From Clostridium hydrogenum (GTDB lineage: Bacteria; Bacillota; Clostridia; Clostridiales; Clostridiaceae), in contig NZ_JAEACT010000002.1 of assembly GCF_021432385.1 (NCBI RefSeq), positions 2,189,501-2,253,500 on the forward strand: 64,000 nt of DNA, in the 5' to 3' direction. Under the pieces are notes generated by a model, which was not told where the DNA came from, made no database searches, and saw only the letters and a program-made list of their open reading frames with translations. Shown here piece by piece: positions 8,487 to 16,527 of the stretch (positions are counted from its first letter, which is position 1; every line of letters starts with the position of its first letter). The position numbers and the translations under genes were made by a program.

Positions 8487-8571
8487 TTAATTATTTTGTG
8501 TACAAATTTTAAACATTGCGAATTAAATCAATTCACAGTTCACGATGCACAATTCACAATGAATGATGATT
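8487..8571. repeat. Partial family A repeat (A0)
   Basis: This stretch carries the family A left-end words AATTATTTTGTGTACAAA, ATTGCGAATTAA, TTCACAGTTCACGATGCACA and ATTCACAATGAATGATGATT, as in the copies at 47697 and 62782. The rest of the element is missing. It is joined to an AAATTCCGT/ACGGAGGAATTT hairpin (8604-8630) that also precedes palindrome C3 at 27001. Confidence 0.6.
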
Positions 8572-8649
8572 TCAGTAATAAATATTGTTTCTGTACTAAA
8601 CCAAAATTCCGTAGGCACGGAGGAATTTCTTCCTTAAACAACTGTAAAT

Positions 8650-8838
8650 GCGAAGTAAGTGTAGTTCAGGATGATTCAAATAAAATTTTAATAAATCTTA
8701 GAGTGAAATGTTTAAAAGGCTTAGATGTTTCAATTGTCCGAGTGCTTTTTGCGAGTTATTGAAACATCTTAGGCTTTTAAATATTTCACTCTTAGTTTTA
8801 TTAATTTTATTTAATATCCTGGACTACACTTGCTTCGC
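8650..8838. repeat. Long covarying palindrome, family C copy 1
   Basis: Arms of about 90 nt, starting GCGAAGTAAGTGTAG and ending CTACACTTGCTTCGC, pair across nearly their whole length. The tip reads TCCGAGTGCTTTTTGCGAGTTAT and is shared with copies C2 and C3, while parts of the arms differ but stay complementary. It begins 12 bp after the cheV stop codon. The long open frames over it are by-products of the palindrome. Confidence 0.8.
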
Positions 8839-8850
8839 AATAATCTTTTA

Positions 8851-9753
8851 TTACTCTGAAATCAACTTATCTACCAATTCTATTAATTGTCCAACTTCAG
8901 GCTTACTAAGTTGCCCATCTGCTCCAACTGACTCACCTTTATGCTTTAATTCATCAGTAATCAATGATGAGAATATTACTACAGGCAGTTTTCTTAATAT
9001 AGGATGCTCTTTAATTTTTCTTGTCAATGTGTGTCCATCCATTTGAGGCATTTCTACATCTGTTATAACAAGCTTTACATCATCTGTAAACTTATCACCC
9101 TTTGTATTCGCTAAACCTTCCAAATAGTCATATAACTGCTTTCCATCATCAAAAGTTTTTAAATTAGTAAAACCAGCTTTTGTAAGAGTATTTTTCAACA
9201 AATTTCTTATAAGCGCTGAATCATCTGCAAGTGCAATTTTCATACTTGATCTATCTTTAAACTCCACTCCTTCAATTCTTTCTTCGCTTATTCCTGTTTG
9301 AGGACTTATGTCTGTTACAATTTTCTCAAAGTCCAACATTAATATTATTTTTTTATCAATTAATATATTACCTATAACTAAAGAGTTTACTGAAACATCA
9401 TCTGGTTTAAGTATTTGCTCCCATTTTATTCTATGAACTCCAACAACAGAATCAATATTAAATGCTACCTTTAACTTATTAAATTCACATATAATAACTT
9501 TAGAATATGATTCTGCTTGCTTCCTTTTTTCAATTATGTATTTTAAATCTACAAGCGTTATTATTTCATTTCTGCATAATATAAGACCTGCTACTGCTGG
9601 GTCAACTTCAGGTAATTTTGTTACACTACCCTCTTCTACATCTATAACTTCCTTAACTTTTATAATGTTAATTGCAAAACGTCTTCCACCAATAATAAAT
9701 TCTAAAATTTCAACTTCGCCTGTTCCTGATTCCAATAATATGTTACTCTCCAT
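8851..9753 (-). CDS. cheV: Chemotaxis coupling protein CheV (CheW-REC)
   Basis: The protein has 300 residues. The N-terminal CheW domain (about 14-150) contains EFIIGGRRFAINIIKVKEVI, AGLILCRNEIITLVDLK and the DSVVGVHRI segment. A receiver domain follows (about 172-298), with acidic residues in ALADDSALIR, the phosphorylated aspartate in KLVITDVEMPQMDGH and the lysine in LSKPEVGQL. CheV couples chemoreceptors to the CheA kinase, and phosphorylation of its receiver adjusts sensitivity. The ribosome binding site is AAAGGTGGG. No other chemotaxis gene is nearby, which is common for CheV. Palindrome C1 follows directly. Confidence 0.95.
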   Translation of the reverse strand: MESNILLESGTGEVEILEFIIGGRRFAINIIKVKEVIDVEEGSVTKLPEVDPAVAGLILCRNEIITLVDLKYIIEKRKQAESYSKVIICEFNKLKVAFNIDSVVGVHRIKWEQILKPDDVSVNSLVIGNILIDKKIILMLDFEKIVTDISPQTGISEERIEGVEFKDRSSMKIALADDSALIRNLLKNTLTKAGFTNLKTFDDGKQLYDYLEGLANTKGDKFTDDVKLVITDVEMPQMDGHTLTRKIKEHPILRKLPVVIFSSLITDELKHKGESVGADGQLSKPEVGQLIELVDKLISE

Positions 9754-9952
9754 AAACTCAAACCCACCTTTAAAAAATAATTATCTTTTTATTCAATTAT
9801 ATAACTAATTACGAGTATTTTCTACAACAATATATATTTTAAATAAAAAACTTTAATGAATCTACAACCTTGACATTTTGAATATAATTTAACGCTTACT
9901 TTATAATTAATATATCGAAGACTAAAATAAAAACTAAAATAAAATCAAATAA

Positions 9953-9978
9953 AAAAAGAGATATTACTATCTCTTTTA
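9953..9978 (-). terminator. Terminator of ncRNA copy B
   Basis: AAAAGAGAT and ATCTCTTTT pair around ATTACT. On the minus strand a long T-run follows. Confidence 0.8.
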
Positions 9979-10177
9979 ATTCACATTAATATCCGAAATA
10001 CCGCTACTCTTTCATTGACACCTATCTCTCCGATAGGTGGGTGTCCTCAATAGTATATCTATCTCCTTAATGCCATAAAGGTCTCATAAAAGGTACATAT
10101 CCATACTAAAATACGAACTCCCTTAGCTTAACTGTAGGTTCAAGATAAGAGCACACAAATATTTCAGAAACCATTTA
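9953..10177 (-). ncRNA. Structured ncRNA, copy B, following tRNA-Leu
   Basis: This second copy of the RNA at 8206-8443 keeps the same stems with compensatory changes, for example CTCTT/AAGAG where copy A has TTCTT/AAGAA, and TAGTAT/ATACTA where copy A has TAATAT/GTATTA. The hairpin CACCTATC/GATAGGTG is identical. Its 5' end (TGGTTTCTGAAATAT) lies 7 bp after the CCA end of tRNA-Leu, and I see no promoter in between. It is therefore probably made as a tRNA-ncRNA transcript and released by tRNA 3' processing. It ends at the terminator 9953-9978. Confidence 0.6.
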
Positions 10178-10183
10178 TTTAAT

Positions 10184-10267
10184 TGGTGCGAGAGACGGGA
10201 CTTGAACCCGTACGGTTGAACCACACGCCCCTTAAACGTGCGCGTCTGCCGATTCCGCCACTCTCGC
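10184..10267 (-). tRNA. tRNA-Leu (anticodon AAG)
   Basis: Acceptor arms GCGAGAG and CTCTCGC pair and CCA is encoded (TGG at 10184-10186 on the plus strand). The T arm is CGGGTTCAAGTCCCG. The anticodon stem CACGT/GCGTG encloses the loop TTAAGGG, giving anticodon AAG, which reads CUU (and CUC if deaminated). The long variable arm (TGGTTCAACCG) is typical of leucine tRNA. Confidence 0.93.
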
Positions 10268-10293
10268 ATGCATGTCAGCTACTGACAAAATAT

Positions 10294-10321
10294 ATTATAC
10301 TACTTTCTTTTTTTTTGTCAA
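10294..10321 (-). promoter_or_regulatory. Promoter of tRNA-Leu (and probably ncRNA copy B)
   Basis: On the minus strand, perfect TTGACA (10316-10321) and TATAAT (10294-10299) lie 16 bp apart, about 20 bp upstream of the mature tRNA. Confidence 0.9.
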
Positions 10322-10352
10322 TATTTTTTATTGTATATTTAAAATATTTTTT

Positions 10353-11522
10353 TTATTCTACTGCTTTAAGTTTTCTAAGGAAATAACCAGCTACTAATGG
10401 AACAGTACTTAAAAAAATCAAATATACCTTTAATATAGACATATTTTTAAAAACAAGCAACAATATTATTAGTATCCCCGTACTTATAGCTCTTCCCCCA
10501 TTTAAAACTATATCCCTATTAATCATATACTCTATTCTCTTATTACCATCATGATTAGTATCTATTACATTAAAGGTTGCTGATGATAACTGTATTATAA
10601 AAAATGGCATACAAAATGCATCAATTATAGCATAAATCAAAAGAGTTTCAAAGCTTATATTTAATGCCAAAATCAAAATAGAAATACACATTCCACTAGT
10701 CCCAATTATTATAGATATTTTTCTATGTCCAGGCTTAATAATTTTTTGCACAAGTACATATGAAGCGGAAGCTATTATTGCTGCTATAAAAGCAAATTTT
10801 CCTAAGTTTAATTCACTTTTTAATATTTGTATAGCTAATATATTTACTATAAAAAGCATAACAGAATCTCTAAGTCCCCAAGAAAATGTTGATTTTCTTA
10901 CAATTCCCCATTCCTCACTATTGCTCAAAAGTGCTTTTTTAAAATCTAGTTTTTCATGATAAATATCAGCTTTAAAAACTACACTAATAAAGGCAATTAT
11001 AATAAAAATAGCAAATGACAAGCCAAAAACAACTCTATATCCAATCATACCTTTAAATCTGCTAATTATGAAGGCGGCACTTATAGGCCCTACAATCGAG
11101 GCTATACCAGTAAAACATCCATTAAATCCGTTAAAAGTATCTCTATTATTTAAATTTGTAAAATTAAAGCTAAGCACATTAAAAGAAAGCCAATAAAAAC
11201 CTGATGCTATGCCATTTATGACGCCAAGAGCATATATATATATTACACCTTTATTTCCTGCATATAATATTAAACTATAAAATAAAGCATAAATAACAAG
11301 ACCAATTCTTAGCGGCCATATTCCATTTTTCTTTTTTGATAACAATCCTGAAAAAACGAAAACGATGGGGGTTATTATATTTATTATTAAATTATATAGT
11401 GCAATCACAACAAAATCATTAGTTTGCCTCCAAAAAAATACACTAATAAATATATTTGATAGTCCCATGGAAAAAGTAAATAACCCACTTATAACAAGTA
11501 AAATTCTGGCATTCCTACACAT
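10353..11522 (-). CDS. Major facilitator superfamily transporter
   Basis: The protein has 389 residues with about twelve hydrophobic segments split into two halves by a charged loop near residue 190 (FKADIYHEKLDFKKALL). The usual MFS loop 2-3 sequence is weakly present as SGLLSKKKNGIWPLRIGL. Such permeases move small solutes with a proton or by exchange; nothing indicates the substrate. The closest impression is of the poorly characterised Firmicutes MFS permeases related to drug exporters. The ribosome binding site is AAGGAGAAAG. It is a single gene between tRNA-Leu and the polA operon terminator. Confidence 0.85.
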   Translation of the reverse strand: MCRNARILLVISGLFTFSMGLSNIFISVFFWRQTNDFVVIALYNLIINIITPIVFVFSGLLSKKKNGIWPLRIGLVIYALFYSLILYAGNKGVIYIYALGVINGIASGFYWLSFNVLSFNFTNLNNRDTFNGFNGCFTGIASIVGPISAAFIISRFKGMIGYRVVFGLSFAIFIIIAFISVVFKADIYHEKLDFKKALLSNSEEWGIVRKSTFSWGLRDSVMLFIVNILAIQILKSELNLGKFAFIAAIIASASYVLVQKIIKPGHRKISIIIGTSGMCISILILALNISFETLLIYAIIDAFCMPFFIIQLSSATFNVIDTNHDGNKRIEYMINRDIVLNGGRAISTGILIILLLVFKNMSILKVYLIFLSTVPLVAGYFLRKLKAVE

Positions 11523-11587
11523 AATCTTTCTCCTTAACCTTGTCGAAATATTGAAAATGATAGTTTATTATGTGCAAAAAAAGCAAT

Positions 11588-11624
11588 AAAAATACAGTAC
11601 AAAATCAATTTGCACTGCATTTTT
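11588..11624 (-). terminator. Terminator of the polA-coaE-transglycosylase operon
   Basis: On the minus strand, AATGCAGTGCAAA pairs with TTTGTACTGTATT (with G-U pairs), followed by TTTT. It begins just after the transglycosylase stop. Confidence 0.8.
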
Positions 11625-11628
11625 AACA

Positions 11629-12177
11629 TTATTTTCCGTATAATTTTTTATACACATCAAAATCCACCATAACCTTTTTAACATATCTATCAGTTTCTTT
11701 GTATGGTATGTAATGAAGGTTTTTACCATCTTTTGAATGATTTTTATCATTAAGCCACTTTTGAACGTTTCCTCTTCCACCATTATAAGCTGCCAAATAC
11801 AATTTAGGGTCATTATTAAATTCATCAGCTAAATTTCTTAAATACCAGCAACCCATCTTTATATTACATTCAGGATTATACAAGTCATCCAGCTTAAAGT
11901 TTTTAATACCCATTTTTTGTGCAACCCATTCCCCAGTGTCAGGTGTCATTTGCATTAGTCCATATGCATCCTTATTTGATTTTGCCTTTATGTTAAAATT
12001 ACTTTCAGTTCTTATTACAGAAGCTACCATATATGGATCAAGATTATTTTCAGCAGAGTATTTATATATATATGCAGAATATTTCATTGGGTAAAATAAC
12101 TTAATTATTGATTTTGCATTTAAGACTAAAATAATAATAAATAATACAATAATAATTTTTATAATCTTTGATTTCAT
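11629..12177 (-). CDS. Membrane-anchored lytic transglycosylase (SLT domain)
   Basis: I use ATG 12177, whose ATGA overlaps the coaE stop codon; an upstream TTG at 12183 is also in frame. The 182-residue product has an N-terminal membrane anchor (about 6-24) and a goose-lysozyme-like SLT domain. The catalytic glutamate is in VIRTESNFN, followed by AYGLMQMTP and [16 protein letters not shown]. It cleaves the glycan backbone of peptidoglycan to give 1,6-anhydro sugars. The size fits the YjbJ-like housekeeping enzymes. It is the last gene of the operon with polA and coaE. Confidence 0.92.
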   Translation of the reverse strand: MKSKIIKIIIVLFIIILVLNAKSIIKLFYPMKYSAYIYKYSAENNLDPYMVASVIRTESNFNIKAKSNKDAYGLMQMTPDTGEWVAQKMGIKNFKLDDLYNPECNIKMGCWYLRNLADEFNNDPKLYLAAYNGGRGNVQKWLNDKNHSKDGKNLHYIPYKETDRYVKKVMVDFDVYKKLYGK

Positions 12178-12785
12178 CGACAATCTCTCATTATATTAAT
12201 AGAATCAAATATTTTATCTAACTGTTTTATGGTATTTTCTATATTCCCGCTGTTATCTATTATAAAATCCGCATATTGTTTTTTCTCTTCCAAAGACATT
12301 TGTGAATTTATTCTATCAAGCACATTAATTTCGTTCATTTTGTCTCTCTCTTTTACTCTTTCTATTTGTATATTTTTAGGGAGCCATACAAGAATATTTA
12401 TATCCATATACTTATGAACACCGTTTTCTATTAAAGTTGGTGCATCCAATACACATATACTTTCTCCAAGATTTTCACAAACTCCCATAGACCTAAAAAT
12501 TTCTTTTATTATATATGGCATTATTATATTTTCATATTTTTTTCTCTCAGTTTTATTTTTAAAAATATAATTTCCAAACTCTTGCCTTTTTAAATTGTTA
12601 TTTTCATCGAAAAATTCACTTCCAAAATTTAGTTTAATCTCCTTAGGTATTTCCAGATTATTTTTTATTACTTCCCTAGAAACACTATCAGCATCTATAA
12701 CAGGAATATTTCTTTCTTTGAGCATTCTAGATATAGTGCTTTTGCCACTGCCAATTCCCCCTGTGAGCCCAATTTTTAACATCAT
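12174..12785 (-). CDS. coaE: Dephospho-CoA kinase
   Basis: The protein has 203 residues with the P-loop [12 protein letters not shown] at residues 6-17, the CoA-binding [10 protein letters not shown] segment, and [11 protein letters not shown] and the lid region ([27 protein letters not shown]). It adds the last phosphate in coenzyme A synthesis. It sits 15 bp after polA, the usual clostridial order, and overlaps the transglycosylase start by 4 bp. The ribosome binding site is GGTGGTGAG before a double ATG. Confidence 0.96.
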   Translation of the reverse strand: MMLKIGLTGGIGSGKSTISRMLKERNIPVIDADSVSREVIKNNLEIPKEIKLNFGSEFFDENNNLKRQEFGNYIFKNKTERKKYENIIMPYIIKEIFRSMGVCENLGESICVLDAPTLIENGVHKYMDINILVWLPKNIQIERVKERDKMNEINVLDRINSQMSLEEKKQYADFIIDNSGNIENTIKQLDKIFDSINIMRDCR

Positions 12786-12800
12786 CTCACCACCAAATAT

Positions 12801-15410
12801 TTATTTAGCTTCATACCATGTGTCACCAACATTTATGTCAACTTCAAGAGGCACTTTTAATTCCTTAACTTTTTCCATTTCGTTTTTTACAATCTCTTCA
12901 ACTTCATTAAGTTCATCTTTATAGACATTAAGTATTAATTCATCATGAACCTGAAGAATAAGTTTGCTTTTTAATTTTAAAGAATTTAATCTTTTATATA
13001 CATTCACCATTGCAAGTTTTATAAGATCTGCCGCACTTCCTTGTATTGGTGTATTCATTGCAAGCCTTTCTCCAAAGCTTTTAACCATTTTATTAGATGC
13101 ATTTATTTCTGGAATATACCTAATTCTATTCATTATAGTACTTACAAAAGTATCCTTCTGTCCTTGCTCTACAATATCCTTTAAATACTTCTTTACGTTT
13201 GGATATCTTTCAAAATAAGTATCAATGTAGCTTTTAGCTTCTTTTTTAGATATTTTTAAATCTTGTGCTAAGCTAAAATCACTTATTCCATAAACAATTC
13301 CAAAATTAACAGCCTTTGCATTACTTCTCATCCTTGGTGTAACTTCATCAATAGGAACTTTAAATACTTCAGATGCAGTTTTTGTATGAATATCACTATG
13401 ATGTTTAAATGCATTTATCAAATTCTCATCATCTGCTATATGTGCTAGTACCCTAAGCTCAATCTGTGAATAATCGGCAGAAAGTATTACACTATCATTA
13501 TTTTCAGGTACAAAAGCTTTCCTTATTTCCCTTCCCATTTCACTTTTTATAGGTATATTTTGAAGATTAGGTTCAGTACTTGAAAGCCTTCCTGTTGTTG
13601 TAACAGTTTGATTAAAACTTGAATGTATTTTATTATCTTTATCTACAACCTGCTTTAAGCCTTCAACATAAGTAGAATATAGTTTTGTAACTTGCCTATA
13701 ATACATTATTTTTTCTACTATAGGATGCTTATCTAAAAGTTTTTCTAAAACCTCAGCATTTGTGGAGTATCCTGTTTTAGTTTTCTTTATAACAGGCAAA
13801 TCTAGTTTTTCAAATAATATCTTGCCAAGCTGTTTTGGCGAACTTATATTGAATTCTTCCCCTGACATTTCAAATATTTCATCTTGAGTTTTTTGAATTT
13901 GTTCACTAACCTTTTTTCCAATTTCCTCAAGCTTTTCACTATCAATTTTAAATCCTTCGTACTCCATTGCGGATAATACTCCCACAAGAGGAAGTTCCAC
14001 ATTATAAAAAAGTTCTTCCATATTTAAATTTTTAAGTCTCTTTTTAAGTTCTTCATAAATTTTCTTTAATACGTGTACTTCCTTTACTCTAAGTTCATCT
14101 GCTTCTCCATCTAAATTTAAATTCAAAAATTCTAGTGCCATATCAGTTAAATTGTATTCTTTCTGCGATGGATTTATAAGGTAGTCAGCAATTGCTGTAT
14201 CAAAAGCAAGATTTTTAAAATCTATTCCCATTTTTCTAAGCACTGTGTATGTCATTTTAGCATCATTCATAACTTTTTTTATATTATCTGCTTCAAATAT
14301 TTTTTTTAGTGCTTCTTTAGTTCCAATCTCATCTTTTTCAAGCATATTACTTACATTTATAATATAATCCGAATCAGAGCTTAAGTAAAGTTTATTTAAA
14401 TTGCATTGTGAATAAACATTACTTCCCTCAATATCTGAAATTATATAAACTTCTTCATTAATTCTTGAAATAGCTTTTTCAAATTCAGCTAAATCTTCAA
14501 TTGTAGTATAATTTACTTCAAGAGAATGATTGACTCTTTCTTCTGCCACCTCTGGTATTTTATCTAAAAGAGTTTTAAATTGAAGTTTCAAGAAAATTTC
14601 TCTTACTGCACTAGAATCAAATTCCTCTTTTGATCTAATTGCATCTAAATCAATTTCAACAGGGACGTTTGTCATAATAGTTGCTAGTTTTTTACTAAAT
14701 ATAGCTTTTTCCGCATCTCTTTCAAGATTTTCTTTAACCTTTTTACCATTTATATTTTCTATATTCTTCAAAACTTCTTCAACGCTTCCATAATCCTGTA
14801 TCAATTTAAATGCAGTTTTTGGTCCTATACCTTGAACCCCTGGAATATTATCAGATTTATCACCCATAAGCCCTTTTACATCTATAAACTGCGTAGGTGT
14901 AACTCCAAACTCTTCTATCATTCTCTTTTTATCATATATTTCTTTTTCAGTCATTCCTTTTTTATTTATGACTATTTTTACATTATCATCTGCAAGTTGA
15001 AGTGCATCTTTATCTCCAGTTACTATGTAAACTTCTATATTCTTGCTCTTTGCAAAAGTTGCTAACGTTCCTATAAGATCATCTGCTTCAAATCCATCTA
15101 TTTCAAATATGTTTATTGCAAGTTTGCTTAAAAGTTCTTTTACAACAGGAAACTGCTCTGCAAGTTCAGGTGGCATTTTTTTTCTTCCTGCTTTATAATC
15201 CTCATACTCCTTATGTCTAAAAGTAGGTGCTTTTCTATCAAAAGTAGTAACCACATAATCAGGTTTTATCTCCTCTTTCATTTTCAAAAGCATTGTAGTA
15301 AAACCATATATAGCATTAGTATGAAGTTTTTCCGCATTTGTTAACGGAGGAAGCGCATAAAACGCTCTATTCATAAGACTGTTTCCATCTAATATAAGTA
15401 GTCTTTCCAT
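12801..15410 (-). CDS. polA: DNA polymerase I
   Basis: This is a full-length 869-residue protein. The 5' nuclease domain (1-290) is intact (DFEADDLIGTLA-type motif, VTGDKDALQL, GLMGDKSDNIPGVQGIGPKTA). The polymerase domain (about 480-869) has motif A (VILSADYSQIELRVLAHI), the O helix (RSNAKAVNFGIVYG) and motif C (LQVHDELIL). The middle domain keeps the fold, but the metal ligands of the 3'-5' exonuclease are gone (YIISDIEGSN where the DxE motif is expected). Proofreading is therefore probably absent, as in Bacillus and Thermus Pol I. The enzyme fills gaps in repair and removes Okazaki primers. Confidence 0.97.
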   Translation of the reverse strand: MERLLILDGNSLMNRAFYALPPLTNAEKLHTNAIYGFTTMLLKMKEEIKPDYVVTTFDRKAPTFRHKEYEDYKAGRKKMPPELAEQFPVVKELLSKLAINIFEIDGFEADDLIGTLATFAKSKNIEVYIVTGDKDALQLADDNVKIVINKKGMTEKEIYDKKRMIEEFGVTPTQFIDVKGLMGDKSDNIPGVQGIGPKTAFKLIQDYGSVEEVLKNIENINGKKVKENLERDAEKAIFSKKLATIMTNVPVEIDLDAIRSKEEFDSSAVREIFLKLQFKTLLDKIPEVAEERVNHSLEVNYTTIEDLAEFEKAISRINEEVYIISDIEGSNVYSQCNLNKLYLSSDSDYIINVSNMLEKDEIGTKEALKKIFEADNIKKVMNDAKMTYTVLRKMGIDFKNLAFDTAIADYLINPSQKEYNLTDMALEFLNLNLDGEADELRVKEVHVLKKIYEELKKRLKNLNMEELFYNVELPLVGVLSAMEYEGFKIDSEKLEEIGKKVSEQIQKTQDEIFEMSGEEFNISSPKQLGKILFEKLDLPVIKKTKTGYSTNAEVLEKLLDKHPIVEKIMYYRQVTKLYSTYVEGLKQVVDKDNKIHSSFNQTVTTTGRLSSTEPNLQNIPIKSEMGREIRKAFVPENNDSVILSADYSQIELRVLAHIADDENLINAFKHHSDIHTKTASEVFKVPIDEVTPRMRSNAKAVNFGIVYGISDFSLAQDLKISKKEAKSYIDTYFERYPNVKKYLKDIVEQGQKDTFVSTIMNRIRYIPEINASNKMVKSFGERLAMNTPIQGSAADLIKLAMVNVYKRLNSLKLKSKLILQVHDELILNVYKDELNEVEEIVKNEMEKVKELKVPLEVDINVGDTWYEAK

Positions 15411-15476
15411 CTCTCACTACTCTCCTTAAAATTTAATATTTATATTATTAACTTATTTGCTTATTTTAACTTTATT

Positions 15477-15485
15477 ATTATAACA
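15477..15485 (-). promoter_or_regulatory. Extended -10 promoter element upstream of polA
   Basis: On the minus strand TGTTATAAT gives TATAAT with TG one base upstream. It lies about 67 bp before the polA start. No good -35 is visible. Confidence 0.5.
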
Positions 15486-15588
15486 CAACTTTAAGTATTT
15501 TTTATTGTTTAATTTAACTTTACCATTGCAATATACGCAATATAAACTTACAATATATACTATATTACTTAATAATGAGGTGTTTCAA

Positions 15589-16239
15589 TTGATAAAAGAC
15601 AATCATAGCAAAAAAATAGCTGAAAGATTTACTTCCTTACTTGATAAAATTCATGATTTAGATAGTAAGCAAATGAATACTCTTCCTGAAATTAATGAAG
15701 CTTTTAAAAGTTTTCTCGGAATCAGTTCAAACTTTGCAAATGTTATTTCAAAAGTTGATCTTATAAAACTTCTAAGAACAAATATGCTTTTAGACGCAAA
15801 CAAACTTACTATTGCTGCAAAATTAATTTTTGAAGAAGGAAAATATTTTGAAAAAAACGGTGATGCTCAAGCAGCTTTTTATAGATACGAAAGAGCTTTT
15901 ACTTTAATATTTGTAGTCTTCTTCCAAAACTTAGATTGTGATATACACAATTACAAAGAATTTGCCGATGAAATTGTTGAAACCTTAACCGAGTATGAAA
16001 TTGAAGATAGAGATTCATTTAAAGTAGCCCAATACTTTGGTTTTACTGGTAATTACGCTACTGCCGAAGACTGTATTTTTCAATTACTTAATAACACTAA
16101 CGACAAAGAAACCTATAAAGCTGAAGCTATAAAATTTTATGAAGATCTTTTAAATAAAACTGACGACGAACTTAAAAATGGAGATTTATCAAGGGATGAA
16201 GCCACATCATCGTTAGAAGAAATAAAAAACAATTTTTAA
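15589..16239 (+). CDS. Helical protein of unknown function (DUF6483-like)
   Basis: The start is set at TTG 15589, 6 bp after GAGGTG; the longer in-frame ORF has no ribosome binding site. The product has 216 residues, is soluble and almost wholly helical. Two helix pairs resemble TPR-like repeats: AAKLIFEEGKYFEKNGDAQAA with FYRYERAFTLIF, and FKVAQYFGFTGNYATAEDCI with FQLLNN. Length and layout recall the DUF6483 family of Firmicutes, which has no known function; this link is from memory and uncertain. It is divergent from polA. Family A element A1 starts right after its stop codon. Confidence 0.5.
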   Translation: MIKDNHSKKIAERFTSLLDKIHDLDSKQMNTLPEINEAFKSFLGISSNFANVISKVDLIKLLRTNMLLDANKLTIAAKLIFEEGKYFEKNGDAQAAFYRYERAFTLIFVVFFQNLDCDIHNYKEFADEIVETLTEYEIEDRDSFKVAQYFGFTGNYATAEDCIFQLLNNTNDKETYKAEAIKFYEDLLNKTDDELKNGDLSRDEATSSLEEIKNNF

Positions 16240-16509
16240 GAGACTGTCACACAAAATTATTTTGTACACAAATTTAAAATATTACGAACCCTTTATTCAG
16301 AGTACAGTTGACAGAGTACAAAGTACAGTGAAGGATGATTTTCTTCGCTTTGCTACAGAAAATCTTAAAACTTATTTTTGATTGCTTACGCAATCGAGAC
16401 ATTGATGTTGTTCAGCGAAGCTGACAACATATAAGTTTAAGATTTACCTGACGTAAGAAAAGGTAAATCAACATTAACTGTACTCTGTCATCTGTACTCT
16501 GTACTCTAG
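16240..16509. repeat. Family A composite palindromic element, copy A1
   Basis: The left end reads AGACTGTCACACAAAATTATTTTG and starts one base after a stop codon. The body holds the family A modules: GTACAAAGTACAGTGAAGGA, the TTTGCTACAGAAAATC block, GATTGCTTACGCAATC, the hairpin TTGTCAGC/GCTGACAA-type core and the closing CTGTACTCTGTACTC. The right TIR is missing. It fills the gap up to the ribosome binding site of the ABC exporter. Confidence 0.8.
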
Positions 16510-16527
16510 CTTAAAGGAGTGATACAT

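Noticed and set aside
8496-9046. ORFs over the C1 palindrome and the cheV end on the plus strand
   Set aside because: They run through ncRNA flanks, repeat A0 and palindrome C1 or lie antisense to cheV, with no ribosome binding site and repeat-derived composition.
10184-10267. tRNA-Leu as the attachment site of the T4SS-Tad island
   Set aside because: The island starts 21 kb away and no duplicate of the tRNA 3' end is seen near 31900.
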